Shown: positions 17,262-24,632 of the stretch, piece after piece
Numbering within the stretch: the first letter of the stretch is position 1
Layout: every line of letters starts with the position of its first letter
Origin: GCA-2720975 sp964467985
GTDB taxonomy: Bacteria; Planctomycetota; UBA1135; GCA-002686595
Assembly (NCBI GenBank): GCA_964467985.1
Contig: CAYXTP010000018.1
Location: forward strand, 1-56,353
DNA length: 56,353 nt
Reading direction: 5' to 3'
Notes under the pieces: generated by a model
What the model was told of the DNA's origin: nothing
Seen by the model: only the letters and a program-made list of their open reading frames with translations
The model's database searches: none
Position numbers and translations under genes: made by a program

Positions 17262-18863
17262 ATGGCACAGACGCTTCCGTCCACTGTAGGCCCGGATACT
17301 CTCGGGGATCCCGAGTTGGGGCGTGGACGCGCGGCTGTTGTCTTTCGATCACTTGACGATCAGGGCCGGACCACAGCGCGCAAGGTTTTTGACTCCGGGC
17401 CCCTGACCTGTCTGATTCAGTACACGTTCCTCGGCGCGCCCAATCCCTACGCTTGGTGCGAGCACGCTGTTCAGGCCGCAATCCTTCGTCGACGAATCCT
17501 CGCGCCGCTTGTGAGGCACTGGTTTGGTGATCGGCTGCAGGTATCTGAGGGTTGGAATGTCGATTGGAATCGGGACCTGAACGCTTGGCAGTTGCACACA
17601 CGCTTCATCGACGGGCGACCGCCGTATCTCCATCAGCCGCTGAGCCAGTCGGGGGAGGGGGAGGTGCGGGAGCTCGTTACGGAGATACTGGAGCCCTTGC
17701 AGCAGCACCTGATCGAAGCGGGTTTCGATGGGCAGGTGTGGCAGGCGGGCCTGGGGAATCCGGTCGCCTTGACCAATTTCTTGAGAGTGACGACCGGGGC
17801 CCGCGCAACCTGGGCGTGGATTGACCTGGAATCCGGCGTACCCGCGCTCTTCCCGGCACACCTACCCAGCCTGTGGCGCTTCTACCTGCCGCGGGCCTTG
17901 CGTTATGGCCGGCCGCTCTTCGACGACGTCGATGTCCCCAAACTCGGGCAGTGGTTGCGCGAACGGCGCATGGAACTCGCCCGGACGTTGGACCCGGCAA
18001 CTCTCGAAGGCATCGAGCGCGACGTGGCGGCCCTCGGTTATCACCAGGAACGCTGGCGCGGCATGTCGCGCTTCGAGCGCAGCTTGAATTCCCAGCACGC
18101 CAAGGGCCGCATCGACGCTGCGGGGCGGGCGTACTTCAGCAAGCGACCTCTACGCTGGTACCTCCACGAGGCCGCGCGCGCCGGTCGGGGTGTGTCACGC
18201 AGGCTTGGACACAAGGTCTCGAAGGCCTTCAAACGATGCATGGCGTTCCCTTGGCAGAAGCTCGTGGCGGGCACGGGTTCTTTCATCTTGTCCTCCAGGT
18301 TTCGAGCTCGCTCCGCACAGCAATTTGTCGAGGCCCGGGTCAAGCGCTGGCAGGTCCGCGGTCAGTTGAGCGCCCGGGATGCGGAACTCATCACGAACAA
18401 CCGCGGACGGCACGAATCGTCCGTCTATCTGGCGGATTTCGCCGTCCACCTCTGTATCAAGCCTCTCGTGAAGTCCTTCGAGTACATCATCGCGCCCGCG
18501 CTCTTGGCTGCCGGGACGATCGATGAGGTCACGCTAGGCCTGATCTGGCTGTCGGGCGGGTCTGTGGGACGCACGCTCTATACCGGTGGTCGTGTCGTGC
18601 AGAACTTCTTGTCCGGTCGAGAACTGCCCATGACGTCCTTCTGGGTTGGTCTCTTGCCCGTCATCGGTAACCTCGCCTTCCCGCTGCAGATTGTGCGTTC
18701 CAGTAAGGAGAAGGATGACCTGATGGCACGGTTCATTCTCTACGACGGGTTCGCGGCAATCGGCCGCAAGTGTCCCATCTGGGGCGGTCGAGACACGCTG
18801 ACCGAGCACCGCTTCAACCGCGTGCCGGATCGCATGATCCCTAGAGGGGGGCACCGAAACTGA
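17262..18863 (+). CDS. Conserved-looking protein of unknown function with C-terminal membrane segments
   Basis: A 533-residue protein I do not recognise. The N-terminus (GRGRAAVVFRSLDDQGRTTA, then KVF) reads like the first strands of a kinase-like fold, and LVTEILEPLQQHLIEAGFDG with WAWIDLESGVPALFP is reminiscent of atypical or LPS-type small-molecule kinases, but no clear HxD or DFG motif is visible. Residues about 270-360 are very basic and Arg/Lys-rich. Residues about 395-480 contain hydrophobic stretches compatible with two or three membrane spans (EYIIAPALLAAGTI, MTSFWVGLLPVIGNLAFPL). It is followed 5 bases later by a GNAT acetyltransferase, so the two are probably cotranscribed. A role in modifying a lipid or cell-surface molecule is only a guess from this context. 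Confidence 0.75.
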   Translation: MAQTLPSTVGPDTLGDPELGRGRAAVVFRSLDDQGRTTARKVFDSGPLTCLIQYTFLGAPNPYAWCEHAVQAAILRRRILAPLVRHWFGDRLQVSEGWNVDWNRDLNAWQLHTRFIDGRPPYLHQPLSQSGEGEVRELVTEILEPLQQHLIEAGFDGQVWQAGLGNPVALTNFLRVTTGARATWAWIDLESGVPALFPAHLPSLWRFYLPRALRYGRPLFDDVDVPKLGQWLRERRMELARTLDPATLEGIERDVAALGYHQERWRGMSRFERSLNSQHAKGRIDAAGRAYFSKRPLRWYLHEAARAGRGVSRRLGHKVSKAFKRCMAFPWQKLVAGTGSFILSSRFRARSAQQFVEARVKRWQVRGQLSARDAELITNNRGRHESSVYLADFAVHLCIKPLVKSFEYIIAPALLAAGTIDEVTLGLIWLSGGSVGRTLYTGGRVVQNFLSGRELPMTSFWVGLLPVIGNLAFPLQIVRSSKEKDDLMARFILYDGFAAIGRKCPIWGGRDTLTEHRFNRVPDRMIPRGGHRN

Positions 18864-18868
18864 CGGTC

Positions 18869-19561
18869 ATGACTCTCTCATTTGAGAACCCTCCGCACAC
18901 TCTGGTCTACGACGGTGGATCAACACGCTTCATCATGCAATTGGCCCGGGCCAGCGACGCACCGGCCCTAGTCGAGGCGATTGACGAGAGCCTGCCCGAA
19001 CTGCTCAAGTTCATGCCCTGGTCCCATCTCCGTCAGACTGTGGAGTCTCAACGCGAGCGACTGACGGGAATTGAAACCGAGCGTGCCGATGGGGGAGACG
19101 TCACTTACCACCTGTTCAGCGAACGCGGTGGAGACTTCATCGGCTGCCTCGGCTTGCACCGACGCACGATGAATCCGAACGCCTTCGAAATCGGCTACTG
19201 GATCCGGACGAGTCGCGCCGGGCACGGCCTGGCCACTCTGGCCACCCAGTGCACGATCGTGATGGGCTTCGAGTGCCTGGGGGTGGAGCGCATCCAATGC
19301 GTCTACAACGAGGGCAACACAGCCAGCGGGCGCGTGATCCAAAAGGCCGGATTTGGGGAAGAGGGGCATCATCCCTTCTTCGAGCAGAGGCCGACGGACG
19401 AAATGCGAGCCAACGGCTGTGTGATGGAGCCGAGCGCCGTGATGAACGCGTTGTTCCCGGAAGACCGTGATCGATTGGAATGGTACGCGGGCGTGTGCTC
19501 AGCGCTGACTGTCCTGGACAAGGATGGCGCTGCTGTGTGGGCAGGAACGGGGCGCGGGTAA
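18869..19561 (+). CDS. GNAT-family N-acetyltransferase (RimJ/RimL-like)
   Basis: A 230-residue acetyltransferase starting 5 bases after the preceding stop. Residues 20-55 hold the first strand and helix (MQLARASDAPALVEAIDESL). GDFIGCLGLHRR is the central strand, EIGYWIRTSRAGHGLATLAT the acetyl-CoA binding motif A, and VYNEGNTASGRVIQKAGFGEEG motif B, matching the RimJ/RimL subgroup that acetylates N-terminal amines or small molecules. The C-terminal 40 residues (DRLEWYAGVC and onward) are additional to the fold. Tight spacing suggests an operon with the unknown 533-residue protein; the substrate cannot be told. Confidence 0.85.
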   Translation: MTLSFENPPHTLVYDGGSTRFIMQLARASDAPALVEAIDESLPELLKFMPWSHLRQTVESQRERLTGIETERADGGDVTYHLFSERGGDFIGCLGLHRRTMNPNAFEIGYWIRTSRAGHGLATLATQCTIVMGFECLGVERIQCVYNEGNTASGRVIQKAGFGEEGHHPFFEQRPTDEMRANGCVMEPSAVMNALFPEDRDRLEWYAGVCSALTVLDKDGAAVWAGTGRG

Positions 19562-19578
19562 CCCCGTCTGGTGCCCCC

Positions 19579-21081
19579 TCACCACTGGATTCGGTGCAGT
19601 TCCCTGCCGTGGTCGTCCATGAAGTAGACCGTCAGCGCCTGGGATCGAGGGTCCTCTTCGACCATGACGAACCCACCAGAGACCTTGTCCTGTGCCCAGC
19701 GCTGCTGGATCAGACCCTCCGGGTCTGTGCTGCGTGGGTCTCCAGGACTGCGTCCACGGCGGGCGTTGCCGTCACTCGTTGAGCCGCAGGAGATCTCGTG
19801 CAAGCCCAGCGGGTGGACCGAGTGGTATTGCCAATGGCGATCGCCGCAGATCACAAGCAGTTGACCGGGTCGCGCTGCCGGGCCGATGAGCTGCTGCTGT
19901 TCGGCCCAGTCCAGAAAGGCGTCGCGTTCGTGCTGGAATCCGCCGATGTTGGTGTGGTTGTCGGTCTTGCGCGCGTCGTCGGGGCCTACCAGCGGCGTGG
20001 GGGAGATCAGTATGCGGAAGCGGGCGTCGGAGGTCGCCAGAGTTTGCTTGAGCCAAGCCCGTTGCTCCAGGCCCCAGAGCGTCTTGTCGGGACCGTCGGG
20101 CATGGCATTTGGGCTGCGGTGATCGCGACCCTCTAGGAGCCAGACCTGCACGTCCCGGTTGAGTCGGTGCGTGCGCCACATCGGCGCCTGGGGCCGTTCC
20201 AACTCGGACACAGGGCACTGCTCACGAAAAATGCGCAGGCCGTCCTGCGCCGTGGGCAAGGCTCGCTTCTTGTCGGCGAGATCACTGTCATCGAAACGGA
20301 AATCGTGGTCATCCTTGAGCCAGTACCCGGCAGTACTTCCCAGCAGCGCATGCGAGCGCGGGGTGTCGAATTGTCGATGCCAACGGTCGCGCATGGTCGC
20401 CGGCTCGGTGGCGGGCGCATCCCTTGGGTGGTCGTAGTAGACGCAGTCGCCGGTAAAGCACACAAAGTTCGGGCTCAGTTGGCGTAGGTGCTCAAAAGTC
20501 GGGAAACCTAGATGACGATCGACTTGGTCGTCACGGTACGCCGCCGTGTCGGTGAGGAAACGGTGCCGGTGCATGCAGGTCAGCACGCCGAAGCGAATCG
20601 GTTGGGTGGAGTCGCGGTCTCGCAGCGTACGCGCCTGAAGTGTTGTGGACGTCGAGGTGTTCGCACGATCCCCTCCGTGGTGCACGCGCCAATACCAAGT
20701 ACTTCCGGACTTGAGGCCATCAATCAAGACGCGCACGACAAAGTCCGTATCCGCGCGGGCCACCTGCCAGGTGCTGAAGCGTGAGTCTCCAAAATTTGGG
20801 TTGTCGGCGATTTCAAAACGTGCAACGCCAGGGTAGCCCGCGCTTGGCGAGCCCCCGCCCGAGACGCCTCGGGCTAGGCGCGCTTGGAGAAGCAGGCTAT
20901 TTGCGGTGGGTTCGCCGGCACGCGGTGCCGGGTGCAGGCTGGACAAGCCCGATGAGTTGTCACCGGCAGTCGGCCCAGGGGTCGCGAGGGATCCACACCC
21001 GGCGAGCCAAAGTGCCGATGCAATAGCGATCGCGCGAGGGCGTGCCGTGCTCCACTTCGCCTTGGTGCTGTGGGTTTCCAT
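19579..21081 (-). CDS. PhoD-like alkaline phosphatase/metallophosphatase lipoprotein
   Basis: A 500-residue exported protein. The N-terminus has a basic start, a hydrophobic core (AIAIASALWLAGCG) and a lipobox LAGC, so it is probably a lipoprotein. A fibronectin-like beta domain follows (TWYWRVHHGGD), then the PhoD metallophosphatase core: IRFGVLTCMH, FVCFTGDCVYYD, YWLKDDHDFRFDD, ILISPTPLVGP, LLVICGDRHWQYHSV and HEISCGS. The metal ligands expected in the GDxVY, DDHD and GDRH motifs are present. The family hydrolyses phosphodiesters and phosphomonoesters outside the cytoplasm. It is monocistronic and convergent with the GNAT gene, with only 17 bases between stops. Confidence 0.88.
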   Translation of the reverse strand: METHSTKAKWSTARPRAIAIASALWLAGCGSLATPGPTAGDNSSGLSSLHPAPRAGEPTANSLLLQARLARGVSGGGSPSAGYPGVARFEIADNPNFGDSRFSTWQVARADTDFVVRVLIDGLKSGSTWYWRVHHGGDRANTSTSTTLQARTLRDRDSTQPIRFGVLTCMHRHRFLTDTAAYRDDQVDRHLGFPTFEHLRQLSPNFVCFTGDCVYYDHPRDAPATEPATMRDRWHRQFDTPRSHALLGSTAGYWLKDDHDFRFDDSDLADKKRALPTAQDGLRIFREQCPVSELERPQAPMWRTHRLNRDVQVWLLEGRDHRSPNAMPDGPDKTLWGLEQRAWLKQTLATSDARFRILISPTPLVGPDDARKTDNHTNIGGFQHERDAFLDWAEQQQLIGPAARPGQLLVICGDRHWQYHSVHPLGLHEISCGSTSDGNARRGRSPGDPRSTDPEGLIQQRWAQDKVSGGFVMVEEDPRSQALTVYFMDDHGRELHRIQW

Positions 21082-21288
21082 TCGGCGATTGTAGAGACGG
21101 CCGCTCGGGTGGAGCGCACTTTCTGCTGCAGGGCACTACGGCTCCACACCTCCGGAGCGTGCGGAGCCAGGGGGAAGTAGTTGCCCTGACTGCGGACCAG
21201 CAGACGGCTCACCATGGCGGTATCAGGTGCGTGAGGAGTCATGCAAGAATCAGTGCCTTCAAGCTGTGGACTTGGTATGGATAGGTCC

Positions 21289-21552
21289 ATGAGCCCGCAT
21301 CAGTACGTTTCCCTGTGGGTGGCGATCACCTCCGTATCCACCTTCCTGGTCTTCGCCTGGGACAAGCGTGCATCCAAACGGGATGGACGCAGAGTTCCGG
21401 AGCGCAACTTGCTCGCCTGGTCGGTCTTTGGCGGCGCACCGGGTGCGTTGATTGCGATGGCGGTCCTGCGCCACAAGATCCGCAAGCCTGGATTCTGGAT
21501 TGCAGAGGTCGGCGCGACCTCGCTTTGGGCTTGGGGTTGGTGGAACGTGTGA
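21289..21552 (+). CDS. DUF1294 small membrane protein
   Basis: About 87 residues from ATG 21289; in-frame ATGs at 21277 and 21241 are alternatives. The protein begins with a membrane span (YVSLWVAITSVSTFLVFAW), then the DUF1294 signature DKRAS ... RVPERNLLAWSVFGGAPGAL and LRHKIRKPGFW, then a second hydrophobic segment. This family of two-span inner-membrane proteins has no known function. It stands alone between the PhoD-like gene and a decayed sulfatase. Confidence 0.82.
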   Translation: MSPHQYVSLWVAITSVSTFLVFAWDKRASKRDGRRVPERNLLAWSVFGGAPGALIAMAVLRHKIRKPGFWIAEVGATSLWAWGWWNV

Positions 21553-21664
21553 GTGAGAGCCACCCGGATTCTGGACCGTGTAATCAGAGCAGATTCGAAG
21601 CCGGGTTGCGAACGAGGGCAGGCCCCATGGTTCCCCGGGCCGTCCGTTCGCCGCGACGGCGGCG

Positions 21665-21952
21665 CGTGGGCAATGCGTCGACGATTGAGACAAGTTCGGA
21701 TGAGCGTGCAGGCTTCAGGACTCCTGGCCACCACAGGATTAGAGGTATGTGCACCGCTTCCTGGTAGAGGGTCCACGCGTGTTCCACGAACCCGTGGTCC
21801 AGGAACTCTTACCCGTGGTCACTGATGATCACGACCAAGGTGTTGTCGGCCACTCCCGGTTCGGCGAGTCCAGCGAAGCGCGTTTCCAGCGCCCGATCAG
21901 TCCAGGAAATCTCTGCGTCGTAGCGGACTTGCCGATCCAGCCAGTTCCAGAA
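21665..21952 (-). pseudogene. Sulfatase remnant with in-frame stop
   Basis: The minus strand encodes about 95 residues of the middle of a type-I sulfatase. FWNWLDRQVRYDAEISWTDR and NTLVVIISDHG are followed by an in-frame TAA (21811-21809) where functional members read GEEF or GKEF. The frame continues as EFLDHGFVEHAWTLYQE and AVHIPLILWWPGVLKPARSS, ending at DALPT. A TGA lies just upstream of the first conserved residue, and the downstream sequence (RRRRGERTARG) is no longer sulfatase-like. The active-site N-terminal CxPSR region is absent. This is a degraded fragment of a gene family that is abundant in Planctomycetota. Confidence 0.8.
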
Positions 21953-22081
21953 TGAGACGCGGGGACTTCGCTCGCATCACACCTTCGACCGGATGCCGGA
22001 AGTCATCGCCCGATCGGATTCAAGGTGGGCACCGGCTGCCGAGTCCGTCGGGACTCGTTTGTCTGCACCCTGTTCGGCGGC

Positions 22082-22549
22082 CTACTCAACCGCAAGACTC
22101 TGCTCGAGCGCCTGCATGAACCGCTTGTCGCCCCCCTGCTCGCTGGACACTGGAAAGGAGACCTCAAGGCCTGAGGCCGTCGTGACATAGATGAAGCTGT
22201 CTTCCCAAATAGAATCCACGAACTCGGCCTCCACATCTTCAATCTGATCGAGGGGGATGATCGTCGCGGGCTCTTCCCATGCACTTGAATACAAGACCAA
22301 GTGGTCGGTCGTGACGAAGTAGAAGCCGGTCTCAATGTCGAACAGGGCGTCAGAGTAGAAGTACCGGATGTCCTCGCCCACCTCGAGCAGGCCCAGTGAG
22401 CGAATGGTCGCCATGTACTCCTTGGGAATCTGGCGTCCGGTGTAGACCGCAATGTCCGGTCCCGTGGATCCCAAGTAGATGAACCCCACTATGAGCGCGC
22501 CAAAGAGGGTCACGCAGCCTAGTCCCATGGTGACTACAGTCTTACTCAT
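22082..22549 (-). CDS. Small single-span membrane protein of unknown function
   Basis: A 155-residue protein with one N-terminal hydrophobic segment (GLGCVTLFGALIVGFIYLG), acting as signal anchor, and a soluble domain of alternating strands (TGFYFVTTDHLVLYSSAWE, ATIIPLDQIEDVEAEFVDS, FIYVTTASGLEVSFPV) ending in a helix (DKRFMQALEQSL). The pattern, including a strand reading DQI-x-x-V, resembles PH-like (bPH/YdbT-like) domains, but that is only a resemblance. It stands between the sulfatase remnant and a tandem-repeat block. The ATG at 22549 gives an ordinary N-terminus; an in-frame ATG at 22528 is possible. Confidence 0.65.
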   Translation of the reverse strand: MSKTVVTMGLGCVTLFGALIVGFIYLGSTGPDIAVYTGRQIPKEYMATIRSLGLLEVGEDIRYFYSDALFDIETGFYFVTTDHLVLYSSAWEEPATIIPLDQIEDVEAEFVDSIWEDSFIYVTTASGLEVSFPVSSEQGGDKRFMQALEQSLAVE

Positions 22550-22635
22550 CCTTGCCTTGGCTGAGAATCAACAATCATTTCGTCGCGCGGCCTCGGTGAC
22601 TGGCTTGGAAGCTCCGACTCAGGTGAACGACGCAC

Positions 22636-22803
22636 CGGGAAAGGCACATCGGGAAAGGCACATCGGGAAGGGCACATCGNNNNNNNNNNNNNNNNNNNNN
22701 NNNNNNNNNNNNNNNNNNNNNNNNNNNNNNNNNNNNNNNNNNNNNNNNNNNNNNNNNNNNNNNNNNNNNNNNNNNNNNNGGCACATCGGGAAGGGCACAT
22801 CGT
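22636..22803. repeat. 14-bp tandem repeat array containing an assembly gap
   Basis: Units of the form GGGAA(A/G)GGCACATC repeat with almost no variation on both sides of the 100-N run at 22680-22779, with about three copies left and two right visible. There are no unique spacers between units, so this is not a CRISPR array. It lies in the intergenic region between the 155-residue membrane protein and the Bax-inhibitor-1 gene, both on the minus strand. The region 22550-22873 otherwise contains no gene. Confidence 0.85.
22680..22779. other. Assembly gap of 100 N within the 14-bp repeat array
   Basis: Exactly 100 N, flanked on both sides by the same repeat unit. The copy number is therefore unknown and the gap probably results from repeat collapse. 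Confidence 0.95.
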
Positions 22804-22873
22804 GGCTTGCCCGAATACCAGAGAGCGCTCGGACGAACGCACGAAGGACACCTGGCCTGAAGACTTGCGAGCA

Positions 22874-23575
22874 CTAGTCACGGTTCATGAACAGACTAAG
22901 CACGTACCAGAACATCAGCGCCATGGAGGCAAACAGTTCAAGGGAAGCTGCCACGTACCGATCTTCTGGGTAGTGGTGCAGGACCCTACTGGTGTCGTGA
23001 AGGATCGCTCCACCCGCGAGCCCGACCATGCCCACTGAGAACCACGTGCCCAACTGGAACCCGAAGGCCACGCCGCCCACGATGGCCAAGAGGGCGACTA
23101 CGAAGGCCCACTTGAGGAGGCCCCCCACAAACGAGAAGTCCTTGCGCGTCCAAAAGACAATCCCTGTCAGGCCAGCAAAGGCAAGCAGGGTCACCGGGGC
23201 CGCTGTCGAGATAGCCCCGGGTGCGTAATAGTTCGCCATGTAGAGCAGGGGGACGAAGATCAAAGCCTCCGCGAGCACGAACCCGCAGAGAGCAAAGTAC
23301 TGTGCGCTCTGGGATACCGCTCGGTGCGCAGTGCGACTCGCAAACCAACTGACGAGGACGAATCCCCCGAGAATCCACAGCCAATTCACAGCGAACATGC
23401 GATCAGCAATGGCCTCAGCCATACCTGTCGTAAAGAACAAGACTTCGAGCAGCGTGAACCCGAGCATGGCCCCAAACAGGTGGCCATAGGTGCGGACCAA
23501 GAACTGCGCGCGGGCACTCACGCCAAGCTCGTCGACAGTCAGGACTTCAGCCGGCGCGCTGTATGAACTATCCAT
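22874..23575 (-). CDS. Bax inhibitor-1 / YccA family membrane protein
   Basis: A 233-residue protein with seven predicted membrane segments after a soluble N-terminus: HLFGAMLGFTLLEVLFF, WLWILGGFVLVSWF, YFALCGFVLAEALIFVPLLY, APVTLLAFAGLTGIVFW, WAFVVALLAIVGGVAFGF, WFSVGMVGLAGGAILHDTSR and ASLELFASMALMFWYVLSLF. The family signature is the FVLAEALIFVPLLY helix and the GGAILHDTSRVLHHYP motif, corresponding to the D-T-Q/S-R region of YccA/YbhL. Members are pH-sensitive calcium-leak channels or regulators of the FtsH protease. Length and topology match the bacterial branch. No operon partner is evident. Confidence 0.88.
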   Translation of the reverse strand: MDSSYSAPAEVLTVDELGVSARAQFLVRTYGHLFGAMLGFTLLEVLFFTTGMAEAIADRMFAVNWLWILGGFVLVSWFASRTAHRAVSQSAQYFALCGFVLAEALIFVPLLYMANYYAPGAISTAAPVTLLAFAGLTGIVFWTRKDFSFVGGLLKWAFVVALLAIVGGVAFGFQLGTWFSVGMVGLAGGAILHDTSRVLHHYPEDRYVAASLELFASMALMFWYVLSLFMNRD

Positions 23576-23750
23576 GGGCCTACCTCAGTGGAATCGATGA
23601 CTCGGGGCGGAGGCGGTCGATGATAGGCCCTTCAGGTTTCTTCGCCCACCAGATATCTGAATTCGATCTCGGAGCCTGAAGGGCAGCCATCTACTGGGTG
23701 CATACCCCCCTACATGTCTCTTCTCGTCGACTCCGGATGAAACGGCCGGC

Positions 23751-24056
23751 CTACGACAGCTCGACTCCGCACTTGGGACAGTACTTTGGACTGAAGGCCC
23801 TACCCAGGTATCCGTTGCAGGCCGGGCAGCGCCACTTGTAGATGAGTATCAAGAGGATTGCCAAGAGAGCAGCGACACCCACGGGGCCAGCGACCTCGTA
23901 AACACCGTCGAAGAACTTGCCTCGTCCCATGGAGGTTCCAGAAAAAAATATGAACGCAACTACCGGGATAGCGACCAGGATTCGTGCGAGCCGTCTCCTG
24001 GCGAACCGCGTCTTGAACTTGGTAATCTGCTCTTCTGTGTAGTCGGCCTTGTCCAT
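23751..24056 (-). CDS. Small membrane protein with C-terminal zinc ribbon
   Basis: A 101-residue protein: an acidic/basic N-terminal helix (YTEEQITKFKTRFARRRLAR), two hydrophobic spans (ILVAIPVVAFIFFSG; GVAALLAILLILIYKW) and a C-terminal zinc ribbon with CPAC and CPKC knuckles (RCPACNGYLGRAFSPKYCPK). It resembles the next upstream gene over its whole length, so the two are tandem paralogs. Function unknown; the zinc ribbon presumably faces the cytoplasm. Confidence 0.75.
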   Translation of the reverse strand: MDKADYTEEQITKFKTRFARRRLARILVAIPVVAFIFFSGTSMGRGKFFDGVYEVAGPVGVAALLAILLILIYKWRCPACNGYLGRAFSPKYCPKCGVELS

Positions 24057-24208
24057 CTTGGCTCCTTATCGGTTGCTAGCCTGTTCCCACGCTTGGATCT
24101 CGATAGAGGCTAACACGGCTTCTTCGAGGATCCCCAAGGCGTCTGGCATTGTTGGATCGAAGACGGTGCCGCAGTGTCGGTCGCCTGAGCGAACTTCCCG
24201 GCCTCGGA

Positions 24209-24505
24209 TCAGCTCAATTGCGCTCCACACTTTGCGCAGAATTCTGGACTGAGAGATCTGCCTAGGTACTTGTTGCAAGCAGGACAACGCCAATTGCATA
24301 GGGAAAATGCGAAAACGAATATCCCGAGCACAATAGCGACAGGCTGCGCGACATCTCGGGGCATCCCGAATGGTGCCTCCCGGTCGGCTGCAAAAGCACC
24401 TAGCAAGAATACGGCGATCACCGGGGTCACGAACAGCAATTGGCGCCGCCTTTTCGCCGAACACTGCTCTTTGAAGACGGCCTCTTCTTCCTCTGTGTAT
24501 TCCAT
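24209..24505 (-). CDS. Small membrane protein with C-terminal zinc ribbon (paralog)
   Basis: A 98-residue protein read from ATG 24505, which aligns with the start of its downstream paralog (MEYTEEEEAVFKEQ against MDKADYTEEQITKFK). Two hydrophobic segments (LLFVTPVIAVFLLGAF; PVAIVLGIFVFAFSL) precede the zinc ribbon with CPAC and CAKC (WRCPACNKYLGRSLSPEFC). The linker NxYLGRxxSPxxC is shared by both copies. About 150 bases separate the pair and no gene is called there. Confidence 0.72.
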   Translation of the reverse strand: MEYTEEEEAVFKEQCSAKRRRQLLFVTPVIAVFLLGAFAADREAPFGMPRDVAQPVAIVLGIFVFAFSLCNWRCPACNKYLGRSLSPEFCAKCGAQLS

Positions 24506-24632
24506 GCACCGAGGGTACAACCCTACTTCAAATGCAGGCAAGCTGGCCTCGGGGAGCTTCCTCGCACGCTAAAGGTGACACCGCCTGAGAGCAGAATGGT
24601 GACCGAGATACCCGCCTCTCGGGTTTCCCCCC

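Noticed and set aside
22636..22803. Possible CRISPR array
   Set aside because: The units are 14 bp and directly adjacent, with no unique spacers and no cas genes in the window.
24066..24208. Short protein-like sequence on the minus strand after the second zinc-ribbon gene
   Set aside because: The stretch ending EEAVLASIEIQAWEQASNR reads plausibly but has no start of its own and is open only as an extension of a shadow frame.
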